Under the pieces are notes generated by a model. It was not told the origin of the DNA, did no database searches, and saw nothing but the letters and a program-made list of their open reading frames with translations. The translations under genes and the position numbers were made by a program. A stretch of 64,000 nt of DNA, taken from NCBI GenBank assembly GCA_002914845.1, contig JXTC01000499.1, positions 37,231 through 101,230 of the forward strand, in the 5' to 3' direction. Positions within the stretch are counted from its first letter, which is position 1. Each line of letters begins with the position of its first letter. This stretch comes from Trema orientale (lineage: Eukaryota > Streptophyta > Magnoliopsida > Rosales > Cannabaceae). Below, piece by piece: positions 46,630 through 57,763 of the stretch.

Positions 46630-47045
46630 TACTTCTACATTTAAAACATCTTCAAATATCTATGTTATGTGTATATTTGAATGAATTATACTATTTATTT
46701 CAAGTTCTTTTCAACAAGTTTTAAGTGTTTGGTAGCAAAAGAAATATATCATCAATTCAGATACCGTATCTAATGAGAGGTTTTTTAATTAATTTGTACT
46801 TGAAAGATAAACATTTGACGAGATTTTCAATATAGAGACTTGTACATTTAAAATCTCTTCAAATGTCTATATTATGAGTACATTTGAGTGATTTATACTA
46901 TTTTATTAAATTTATTTTAAACAAATTTTAAGTACTTGGCAGGAAAAATAATGTATTCTTAATTTAGATTTCGTATCTAATGAGAGACTTTTTGGTTAAT
47001 TTATTCTCGAAAGATAAACATTTGAAGAGATTTTCAATGTAGAGG
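46630..47045. repeat. Tandem duplication, period about 208 bp
   Basis: Copy 1 (about 46630-46837) and copy 2 (about 46838-47045) share blocks in the same order: 'catttaaaacatcttcaaat' (ctcttcaaat in copy 2), 'taagtgtttggtag' (taagtacttggcag), 'gtatctaatgagag', 'gaaagataaacatttgangag' and 'gattttcaat'. Substitutions are scattered through both copies, so the event is not recent. Confidence 0.85.
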
Positions 47046-48742
47046 TATAATCTTGCAAAGTCAAAATTTGTTTATTCTGTATAAAGGTCATTTGATATTT
47101 TTTCTACAATTAACCATAAACCTTACTACCTTTGATTACTAATGAAATTAGTATTTTAAAATTCATTGACACTTATTTGGTTTAGTTAATATGATTTCCT
47201 TTAACTAGTTAGCTTAATTTTAGTTTTAGAATGTTAAATTTAATATTCTTTTTGCTAAAATGATGTGTATTTTTTTTCAAAAAAAAGGGCTTTTTTGGCA
47301 TGATTGGCCTTTATATTGTTCGTAATTGGCAACGTGGTCTTTGAAATTTTTTTGGCAATAAATTCTTAAAGTTTCAAAAATATTGGCAATTAAGTCTTTT
47401 TTATTAGTGATTATAATAATGTTGGATGGAATTGAGCATTTCTAAGTCACATACAATGTTTTTAAATGTCAAAATCAATATTTTACTAGCACTAGTTAAA
47501 ATTGGAAGGAAAATAACTAAAAATTAATTACAATTAACAACGTAATCTGAAAATTTTTACTCGCAATAGACTTGCATCTGCGGCCCCTTTTGGCATTATT
47601 TAATTTTTTCTATTTTGGATATTTGAGGTACTTATAACTATTTTAACTTAATTTTTTCACTAGAATTCAAGTATTCATGCATTAGATTTTGTTTCTTGCC
47701 GATTATTTTCCAACAATTCCATGTCTTGAGTTAAATTGTAGACTTTACCTATTTAAACAATTTTCTTTTTAAATATGGAAAGAATATTGATCTAAATTGC
47801 ATTTTTTTAAAACTTGAAAGTGTTAAATTTGATGGTTATTAGTTAAAATTACATGTTCTCTTTTTTCGGATATACTTTTTAATTCGGATCTATAATAGCT
47901 ATTAATTTTTATTTTTGTTTTAATTGAATTATTTTATTTCAAAGTTAGTGCTGATTATTCATTCAAGTTTATTATTGTAGAAATGTGCAATTACTTGAGG
48001 TTTGTGAAATAGAATCATATCCCCATTTTCAACGTTAAATTTGAGGTACTCTTAAGCATCTTACCTCATGCTATTACTAGAAATGGATTATTTATATGTT
48101 ACACTACGTTTTTGACAAGATTATTGTGTAAAATTTTCATGTTTCATATTTAATATTAAACTTTGGCTGTCAGAGCTACTGTCGTCTCTTTGAATATGGA
48201 TAGTATGGAGAGACTATTCATTTACATTGTCAATTTAAATCTTGTAAGAATTGAATTTTTGGTTTATTTTTTAAGTTTTACAGTTGTCATATGTTTTTAT
48301 TTTTCAGATTTATTATTTTTTATTACAATAATGTTTGAATTTATATTTTGATAAATTTTGTTAGTATTTTTATTTTAGGTTTAGATTAGTATTGATTATG
48401 TTGTAGAATCATTTGAGGTATATTCTCAAAGTTTCTTGATGAAATATATATATATAACTGAAAATTTTGAGGACATTAGTTTTGGAAAACTATGTTGTGA
48501 TCATATAATGATAAAATAATTAATTGTGATTTTCTATATTGGTGTTTCTTTTTTTCTTTTTTTTTTTTTGTTGTTGCTGTTCGTTATGGTCAAGTAGTAA
48601 TCGGTAGTACTTCAAAATAAGGTAGATTTTATCATTTTTTTTCCGAGTTATCAATTTAATTAGATTTAGTAATTGATCATTGTTAGTCTAAGGTTTTTTT
48701 TTTTTTTAATTTCATAAAATTACTTAGTTCATATTTATTTTT

Positions 48743-49170
48743 GACTCTTTCCTATTGTATTTAGAGTGGATAGATTATAGGTCGAGTATAGGAAAAGAGT
48801 TTAGAACTTTTTGGAATTAGTATATAGAGTACAAAAGATCCTAATGATATCAAGAGTCCTTGTGTTAAATGTGAAATTTTGTATACATTGCGTGTTAATA
48901 AGATAAAAGAACACTAGAACACTTATAAATAATATTTATAGTACGAGTTTTTCTCTACTCAAAAAGTTTTTAAGTTTATTTTTATTTTTGCCTCTTTGCT
49001 ATTGTTTTTAGAGTGGATGGATTATAGGTTGAGTATAAAAGAGTTGAGAACTTTAATTTTGGAATTTATTTCGGAAAATGCAAAAGAATTTAAAAATATC
49101 ATATATCCTTGTGTTAAGTATGAAAAAATTTGCATAAGTTAAGTATTAACAGGATAAAAGGACACTTGTA
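48743..49170. repeat. Tandem duplication, period about 247 bp
   Basis: Copy 1 (from about 48743) and copy 2 (from about 48990) share 'ctctttnctattgt', 'tagagtggatngattata', 'gagtata', 'tccttgtgttaa' and 'ggataaaagnacact'-like blocks in the same order with scattered changes. Confidence 0.8.
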
Positions 49171-49974
49171 CTATTTGACGTACTTTGAAGTCTTTTACCT
49201 CGACTATTTTACTAGAATTGGGTTACCTATAATTTAAACTATGTTTTTGCCAATTATTGTTGAAAGTTCTTATTTTTTAGGATAAGTTTGACACTTAGGC
49301 CACTTGTACAATAACCACTTTCAAAGTTGATACAAAATCGATCTACATTGTGGTTTCTAATCTTGGAAGTGTTAAATTTATTTAAATGTATAAAAACTAA
49401 AATTTTACATATTTTTTTAGTGTTATTTTTATTTTACATTTATTATATTTTTAATTATATATTTTTATGTTAGATTTCAATATATGAGTGTTCTTTTGTT
49501 TTACTACTAGCTTTATATTGATTACATTATTTTAGAAAATTGTGTAATGCATTATAAAATAAAGTTTCATATTAATTCTAACAAGTATTCTTGGTTTTAA
49601 TTAATTGTTAATACAAGTAATTTGTTTTAACTAATAATGGCCTCATTCAAGTAAAGATCTATCAAATCAAATAATATTATAAGAAACTTAACATTTTAAT
49701 TTATATTTATTTGATAATTAATATTTCATGTGTATCTCACATAAATATTAACAATCAGAACTAGGTTGAAGTTAACGTTCTACCATTTCAATTATATCTT
49801 GCAATTTCTTCGAGACAAAACTATGACTACTGGTCATCTTAAAATATATATATATATATCTAATGGATGACCAGAAACACAATATCAAACTGATGAACAC
49901 ACCCGTAGTTGATAATCCTTCATTTGGAAGTATCACCAGCTTCCTCCTCTGAATAACTCTAAAATATATGGGTT

Positions 49975-50044
49975 ACTATTACATGGGAAGGGGAGATCTT
50001 TGGATATCCACTATTTCATGGGAATGGGAGATCCTTGGATATCT
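49975..50044. repeat. Two tandem copies of a 35-bp unit
   Basis: actattacatgggaagggga... at 49975-50009 and actatttcatgggaatggga... at 50010-50044; four differences. Confidence 0.9.
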
Positions 50045-50510
50045 CTCATTTTCTTTCTATTTTATTTTTATTTAGTAATTATTTTTTATGTGAAAAAAGT
50101 TTTTAATTTTAGATTTATGATTATTTTCTTACTTGATTGTATATTTATGTAGGTTTAATTTATTTTTATTGCTTTTGTATGTTGCTTTGTAGTTATTTTT
50201 TAAATTTGAAACTTTCGAGTTCTAAATCTAGAAGAATTTATGCCTAGAATATATATCAATCTCAGAGGAAGACCTCCTATTATCATATCATTTAGAAAAG
50301 TTAACTCAAGTAGTGGAGGGTGTTTAAAGAGTCAAAGAGGTTTGTTAGCCTAAAATCTTCAGCCTGTGGAGTTGGATACATTAATAGTGCTTCAAGCTAA
50401 TACACTTTCATTAATGGCTTAGTCTACTATTTAGTACTTGGGTCAATTGTTTAACTTATTAATTTTTTTCTTAACGTTGTGGTTAACTAGCAATATATAC
50501 ATGATGTAGA

Positions 50511-51033
50511 TAGAGATATAAAGTGGACCGGGCCGGCCCATATTCTTATTAAGGGGCCCGATACGGCTCACATTTTATGCGGGCCTAAGTGAGTTGTGCC
50601 TGAATGGGCCGTGCCTATGCGGGCCAAATATGGGCCATAATATAGGCCTAATTTCATTGTTATTCTATACTTTAAAATATCAAATATGGGCCTAAAACCC
50701 ATTCATATTCTTTTAAATTTTGAATAAATTGAAAAAAAAAACAAAAATAAGTAAATAAATAACATTAAAAGCATATAAATGAAAGTATTTAATTAAGATT
50801 TTTTAAAATTTTAATTAAGAAATATATTTTAAAATTATATATAGAATGACTAAATGTGGGCTGATAGAAATGTGGGATGGACTGGGCCTATGACTAAGGC
50901 CAAGCTCGGCACCTACTATACATAACAGGCTAGTCCAAGCCCAAGCCCACATAATGTAGGTCGGGCCAGTACCGTGCTTTTTTCTTCAGAGTGTGGGCTA
51001 GCTCACAAAATCCAGCCCACATTGACATCTTTA
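50511..51033. mobile_element. hAT-like non-autonomous element, GGGCC-rich, with 8-bp target duplication
   Basis: The left end TAGAGATATAAAGTGG and the reverse complement of the right end TAAAGATGTCAATGTGGG are similar. The flanks gatgtaga (50503-50510) and gatgtagg (51034-51041) agree at seven of eight bases. GGGCC/GGCCC words crowd both ends around an AT-rich core. Confidence 0.75.
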
Positions 51034-52088
51034 GATGTAGGTGAATATGATTTAACTAGATTTGTTTTAAGAGTATAGAATAAGCTTATTTAGTTGAGAG
51101 AATCTCTTTTTCCAATAAAGCGTTATTTTAAAAGTTTCAGTGCACATTTATTTTATTATTATTATTTTGTTATTGTTGTTATATTTATAATCTTTTGATT
51201 AATAGAAAAAGGAAGAAGACTATTTTGGATTCATATCTATATGTTTTGCACCTCAAATTAAGCTAAACTAACCTAGTAAGATTTTCTCCTAAAATCCTAA
51301 TAAGACAAACAAAATTAATAAAACAAAATATTCGCACTCTTCTTAATTTGAGGAGTTCGTCTAGATCATTAATTAGATTCTAAAAATTGATACATATTAA
51401 TTAGGCATATTCTTTCGTAAATAATTGAAATATAGTGAACTATTTTCCTCTTTTTTTTTAAATCCGCAAATATAATGCATATTTTCCTTGTACGTTAATT
51501 AATTATTATTTCGTAAGTATACTATTTAGCAGAAACAAATCTAATTATATGACATTTTAGTTTATTTAGTATGAGTAAAAACACATAAAATCTAAAATCT
51601 TCTTTATTGATAGTTCACATTATATACGTGTTACGTGGATGGTAACTAAAACCTTTTAGGTAGATTTGAGATATCTCCAATGTAGAATGCTAAAAAATAG
51701 TGTGTCAATGTTATATTTGAAATGACTAGCTAAATTTAGCATACACTTTATAAGATTTGTTCTAATGGGTGTATGTTAAAAAAAATGTTATTTTGTATTT
51801 GAACATGATTTTCATTTACAATTCCTCTTTTTTCTACTATTAATTTCTATTATTATACCATCTAATTACTAATAATAAAAACTGAACTTATTTTACCTAA
51901 TTATACAACAACTACTATTCTTTTTATTTTAATTTTTTATTGAATAAACACTCATATTCTATTTAAATGAGCAAAATAGTCAACAAATCACCACAAAAAT
52001 GGAAATATTATAAAATTCAATAAATGATATAATGACAATATTATAAATAATAACCATATTATAAAATTCAATAAATGCTATAATTGCA
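51034..52088. other. AT-rich spacer
   Basis: No gene. 51665-51790 contains 'atctccaatgtagaatgcta' and other words shared with 53438-53620 ('gcatctccaatgagagtgct'), apparently copies of an unclassified MITE-like repeat with no matching end found. Confidence 0.35.
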
Positions 52089-52530
52089 TCAAGATGTAAA
52101 GTGGGCTAGGTCGACCCATATTTTACAAGCCCATATGGGCTTTGTACCGGGCCTAGCCCGCTTAAAATATGGGCCGGCCCATATTCTTATTAAGGGACCT
52201 AGCACGACCCATAGGTCCATCCCATATTTTATGCGGGTCTAAGTGGGCCGTACCTATATGAGCCAAATATAGGCCACAATGTGGGCCTAATTTCGTTGTT
52301 GTTATATGCTTTAAAATATCAAATATGTGCCTAAAACCTATTCATATTCTTTTAAAATTTGAATAAATTGAAAAGAAACAAAAATAAGTAAATAAGTAAT
52401 ATTAAAAGCATATAAATGAAAGTATTTAATTAAGATTTTTTAAATTTTAATTAAGAAATATATTTAAAATTATATATAGGATGACTAAATGTTGGCCGAT
52501 AGAAATGTGGACTGGGCCGGGCCTGGCATG
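52089..52530. mobile_element. Relative of the hAT-like element at 50511-51033, right end missing
   Basis: Begins TCAAGATGTAAAGTGGGC and follows the 50511 element through 'cccatattcttattaaggg', 'attttatgcggg', 'ggcctaatttc' and 'gaaagtatttaattaag'. Similarity stops near 52530, before the expected inverted end. No target duplication seen. Confidence 0.65.
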
Positions 52531-53700
52531 TGCATAACGATCATGACTCAAACAATCTCTAAAAGTTCCTTCTAATCTTCCAATTTTCTCTCTCTCTAGT
52601 GTCTAACTATTTTTTATCTTCTTTATATGAATTTCTGGCCTAAAGAGTCATTTTTATAGTGTAAGAGGGTTAGGAGTGTTCTAAAGTAGTTTCCCGAAGT
52701 TAGCTCGTCAAAATTCGTCCAAAAAGGTTGAAGAGGTCAGTTTCTCTCGATTTTCTGGCACCGCAACGTTGACTTTTTGTCTGATTGAAATATGAGAGCT
52801 AGTGTTGTGGTGCTGGCCTGGTTTTGTGTCAACTTCTTCGTTTTACATCATTTTGATCCCATTTTAGTTCTTTTTCATTCCCACTCTTTTAAAACATCTA
52901 CAAAACATAAAAACAAAAATAAAAACCTAAAAATAACAAGAAAAACAACAAACTAGTGTAGAGAAATTAATCGAAATACAGCTTAAAAGCATAGTTATCA
53001 CCCAGTCATAAATTTTGTTAAAACTAGCCATCAATTTCATGTTGCATATCTAAACTTACCTAATATCCTAATTAAATTGCTCAAATTTTCTTCTCTAGAA
53101 TATGGCCACTCCAGGCTTCTTGAGTAATCTCCTCTATGCATTTTTATCACGATCGGAGATAGAGGAAGTGAGTTATTATCATCATTTTGGTTATTTTAAC
53201 TGTGGTCAAATTATTTTAACCATATATGATTAGGGTTTCCACTTTATCATTTAGAAAATGTCTACTTTTGTAAATAACTTTTAATATTTCCTATATTTCA
53301 ATGTGGGCTTTAAAATAGGGTCAAAATTGATAATGCTCTTATATAAATTCAAATCCCAACTTGATTCAAAAATTAGTTCGATTCCAAAGGCAAATAGTGC
53401 CAATACATATCTTTTAATAGAGATTTATATAACACTTAGGGCATCTCCAATGAGAGTGCTAAAACTCATGCCAATGCTGAATTTTAGCATTTCATTAAAA
53501 AAAAAATAATGTCTCTAATGTTATGTCAAACATAGCATATTTTTTAGCACCTTCAATTTCTTGTATTATATATAACACAAGGTATAACACATGCTAAAAT
53601 TTTAGCATCTTCAAAAATTTACAATATTACCATTATTAACATGTGTTTAAGTTTGTAATTTTGTCATTAGTATTTGTTATATTTTACAATATTACAATTA
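52531..53700. other. Spacer with an LTR-like fragment, no gene
   Basis: 52560-52830 is less AT-rich (ctctctctagtgtctaac, gaggtcagtttctctcg, gcaacgttgactttttgtc) and reads like part of a plant LTR; no ends were found. The rest is AT-rich and includes the MITE-like repeat at 53438-53620. Confidence 0.3.
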
Positions 53701-53766
53701 TAGAGATGTCAATGTAGGCCGAGCTTTATGGGCTGGCCTACGTTCCGAAGAAAAAGTACTATACTA
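53701..53766. mobile_element. Terminal fragment of the same hAT-like family, inverted
   Basis: TAGAGATGTCAATGTAGGCC, and further on 'cgaagaaaaagtact', match the reverse complement of the right end of the 50511-51033 element (TAAAGATGTCAATGTGGGC ... gaagaaaaaagcacgg). It is a solitary end. Confidence 0.6.
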
Positions 53767-55996
53767 TTACGTATGAAGATTCTAGTTCCAGCTAACCACT
53801 TCATTCTATTTCTCTTCCTTTTTCTTATTTTTTTAGTTCTATTATGTAAGCATGACAATTATTGTGGTATTGAATTTTAAAAACATGCTTGGCTACATTT
53901 TTCATTTGGTTCATTATGCTAACTGAATCCCTAAATATGATGTTAATTTAGTTTATTTTAGATTTTTATATATTGATCATTCATTCTAAATTGTTTATAT
54001 TCTTCTATATTTTGCATGTTTATGATTCCTATATTAAATTATTTAGATAGTCAACTAAATAAATTGATATAGAGATTGAATGCTAAATTAGATTCTTAGA
54101 TCCGTAATTGACTAGATTTTGCGCTAAGTTGACGGTTACCACTTTTTTAAGTGATTAACTAAATATAATGCCATTACTAAAACTATACCACTTTTAGGAG
54201 GAAGAAATACAAATATAGCCTTAATCTCTTTTCACTCACTCATTACCAGCCATCATCATCGCCGTCACCCTCACCTCACCTCACTCTACAGCCACTACTA
54301 CAATCGACCAAAGTTCCAGATCTACCTGATATATTACAAGACTCGAGCTTCATCGCAAGAAGAAAGTCGATGGCTTCACTAGGGAGCTAATACTTGAGAT
54401 TTGATAGAACTGCGAAGAAAGATTGGCGACAGAATTTTTCTGAACGACGACAATTCATCTTTCACCGTCGATATATCAGAGAGAAGTCTCGTGTGGCTGG
54501 GAAGGAGATGAAAAAATGGTAGAAAATAGATAGTTGTTACATTTAATTAATCAACATATAGAAATGGGTTTTGTTTAAATTTTTCCTAGATTTTCTAATT
54601 GTGAGTAAAAAATTTTAGTTAATTGAATAATACTAAATGTTTAATTGGCTATAATGAAAGATATATTTTAAGTTAAAAATAATCCGAGCTTGTCTGTTTG
54701 TTACTTAGGATTGACCAGATTTTCTATGTTTAATGCATTAATTAGATCAATTAAGAAAGCTTGTTCGAAGTTGTCTATATTAATATGATCTAGATGAAGA
54801 GCTTTTTTTATCTAGTGAACTTTAAGAAAAATTAGAGATAGCAGAGTTTATTATTGTCTCTGATCAATAATTTAGATGAATGATTGATTATAGAGCTTAT
54901 TAACTAAATTAGTAGAATTGTCTAGGATGGATATGAAACTTTTAACCAAAGCTTTTTTCTGATTGATTTTCGTTTATTTTTTAATTTGGTCATATTTATT
55001 TGCTTTATTTACAAACCCCCCAATTTGCTAGAATAATTAGAAATCATTAGTAATTAAAAAACTCGTTATCCGTGGGATCAATCTTTCTTACTACTATACT
55101 AGATTTAACTAGAATAGTAGTAAAAGGTATTTAATTTAATTTAATTGCATTAACGACAACACATCAATGGGATCATTTGAACACCTTGATGATATAAACC
55201 TCCTAGGTATAAAACCTAATTTATCTAGGATTCTAACTATAAATAACTAGAAGAACCGAGTATTTTATAAGCCCTAGTAGATGTAAAACTCTAGATCTTG
55301 GTTTCTATTTATATACTAGACTGTGTAGCCGTATAAGTGATAAAACAGAAAGAGAGAGATAGAGAGTAATAATGAAACTTGATGAGATTGATATTTCAGG
55401 TTTTCAGGATACTAAATGCTTAAAGTGAAATTGGATTCTTGGGGTTTTTTGGGCTAGTGAAAAATTAGAGTATACATGGGCTTTTGGGGCTCCGAGTGGA
55501 TAAAAATTGAGTGGAATTATTATGTTAATTTCTTGGTAGAACACTTGCTAGTTTGATCTCCCTTACATAGACATAGGCAAATTAGGCCGAACCGCATAGC
55601 ATACTTTTTTTTTTTAAAAAAAAATTTCTATGTTTTAGTTCTAAATTCACTCAAGAATTTAGATTAAAATTGTGTTTTTGGCTATGTGGATTTATAATAA
55701 GTGATATCAAGAGACAAGTTTGGTTGACATTTATAGGTTCAATCAAAGGATTAGGAGATCAAGAATAGAACAAGAAAATCAAAGATAGGATGAAGAACTA
55801 CATTGTGCAAATTTGGCTTCTTGAAGATACGAAAATATAGAGGTTTTGCTAGTTATGGATAAATGATCCGTATGGTCCCTAAGTTATAAAAAAAAATCTC
55901 AATTTTGTTCTTAAACTTTTATTCGGACATGATTAACCCATAAACTATTTAATTCATGCCCTATTAGTCCTTCTTAGGATTTTTCGTTAATTTTTT
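53767..55996. other. Intergenic, AT-rich with one GC-richer island
   Basis: 54235-54525 is distinctly richer in G/C (catcatcgccgtcaccctca, gaacgacgacaattca) but gives no convincing open frame or motif. 55030-55320 and the rest are AT-rich without recognisable features. Confidence 0.4.
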
Positions 55997-56036
55997 AACA
56001 GAAGGGGCATGTGAGACGCACATGCCCCCTTCTGTT
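55997..56036. repeat. Near-perfect hairpin, 17-bp arms, 5-base loop
   Basis: AACAGAAGGGGCATGTG, loop AGACG, then CACATGCCCCCTTCTGTT, with one extra C in the right arm. No T-run follows and there is no gene nearby. Confidence 0.85.
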
Positions 56037-56615
56037 ATTTTTTTCTTCCTACCTTCAAATGATTTTTGCTTTAAAGCTTCTTTCTTTCCCATTTAATCAG
56101 TGCTCTGCAGCCAAAAGATATATGAAAATGGCTCTTTACTCGTCAACTGCAACAAAAGAGGTAGAATCCAGTCATTAAAAAAGGAGCTCTTCATATCATT
56201 CTCTACAACTAGTGTGATTAGTCCAGGAAATAGGGTGAGTTTGTAACTTGCTTGAGAATGGAATCAATCATACATTGCAAAGAAATGGTGGGTGAGTTTT
56301 TTCTAGTGGGAAGACCATCCATGATCGATCGTGCAAAGCAGAATATTCATGGACTATTGAAAGTAACGACAAGGTTGGAGGAAGGGAACTGTGAACTGAA
56401 ACTTGAAGTAAAAAGACTGAAAAAATGGTTAATTGTTTCAAGGACATTTTGTTTAATTTTTACTTGAAAAATTGTATTTGGTTATATTGTACACAGGAGA
56501 GAGAAATGTGCACTGTTTTTAAGGATATTTTACAGTGCAATGCATTCTCTTATTGTCTTTCATTTTTTTTTTTAGGGTACTTATCATAGTAAACTTATGC
56601 TTTGCTATTTAGGGT

Positions 56616-57025
56616 TGTTAGGAAATTATATTTCCTATGTTGGGCCACGTATACAATTCAATTATATTGGGCCATATATTTCACAAGGACCCAATAAGTG
56701 ATTAAATAAAGCTGGATTAGAATATTCAATTGGGTATGAATACCAGTGTAGATACACTGTTAGTCACCTAGTTAGATTTGATGGATACCCAACATGGTCT
56801 ATTTAAAGAACCTATTAGGGTAATGGTCCCTATAGCCAAAATTTACATGTATGCTCAATTCTCTGTAACCCATCATCAGTTACAGAGAACTCTATCTGAG
56901 TGACATTAGGATTTAGGCTGCAGAAGATCAAACCCTCAAACATCATCTCTTGTTCACGCTTCTGCCTTCAGTCTCTCCATCTCTAATCCGCTTCAGATTA
57001 GCCATGGACTCAACTATATTCAACA
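56616..57025. mobile_element. LTR-like block (possible solo LTR)
   Basis: Starts TGTTAGGAAATTATATTTCC and ends ATATTCAACA (TG...CA in either orientation). It contains TATA-like tctatttaaag and a pyrimidine-rich region with 'cttctgccttcagtctctcc'. The flanking five bases (agggt and aatcc) do not match, so it is either rearranged or mis-bounded. Confidence 0.45.
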
Positions 57026-57155
57026 AATCCTAACCTATCAATTTAGCAGGAATGATTTAGGGTTTCTATTTGGTTTATTTACAATCCTTATATTATTTAA
57101 CAAGAGTTTCTAAAGAGTAGTGAAAATTTCCAACTTAGTGGTTTGATGTATATCC

Positions 57156-57486
57156 TGAAAGTAAAACAATAATCTAACATGTTTCTAATATCATTGAAAC
57201 ATATAAACAATATCAAATAACTTACCTCCAGCCATTGAAAAACAGAGGAAAACAAAAGCGGAAGATTTTCTCACACTTGCTCACTAGGATTGATGGTGTA
57301 TCTCTGTAAAAATTCGTGAGCAGTGAGAGGACCCAAACTCCAATTTATAGAGGTTCTCCCATCAAGAACCTTTGAATTTCAGTTTCGTAACCGAAACCGG
57401 TTACCACTTCCGAGCATCAATGCCATCAATGGCCATTCACTTTGCTTACCATTGCACCAATTTGTTTGTAACGTTAAAACGTTACA
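57156..57486 (-). repeat. 3' LTR of the minus-strand Copia element
   Basis: TG...CA block. A TATA-like CTATAAATT lies in element sense near 57345. The bases outside it are tatcc (57151-57155), the expected left target duplication; the partner is outside the window. Confidence 0.92.
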
Positions 57487-57763
57487 TTCTCCCACTTGGT
57501 GCAAACGTTGACCCAAATTCTTTTGAGTAACAAAATACATGAATCATAGTGAAAGATCCCCATAAATGCGAGTATTAACAACTATGTATTACAATGTATT
57601 TTGCTTCCCAAGTTCTTAATGTGGTAACAAAACTTAATGAATAAACCCTATGTTTATTCTAGGTCCGGAATAAATCGCATTTTCTCAAGTTAAGTGCACA
57701 CGTAAATGAGAAAATAACTGAACGCATAAAAGTTTTTTTAATAAACTGAATGTATATATACAA

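Larger units (their letters stand above)
47046..50502. other. AT-rich DNA with decayed repeats, no gene
   Basis: Contains 'ttggcatgattggcc', 'ggcaattaagtc' phrases resembling 46130-46300, plus the repeats listed separately. Every reading frame is heavily interrupted. No protein motif seen. Confidence 0.4.
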
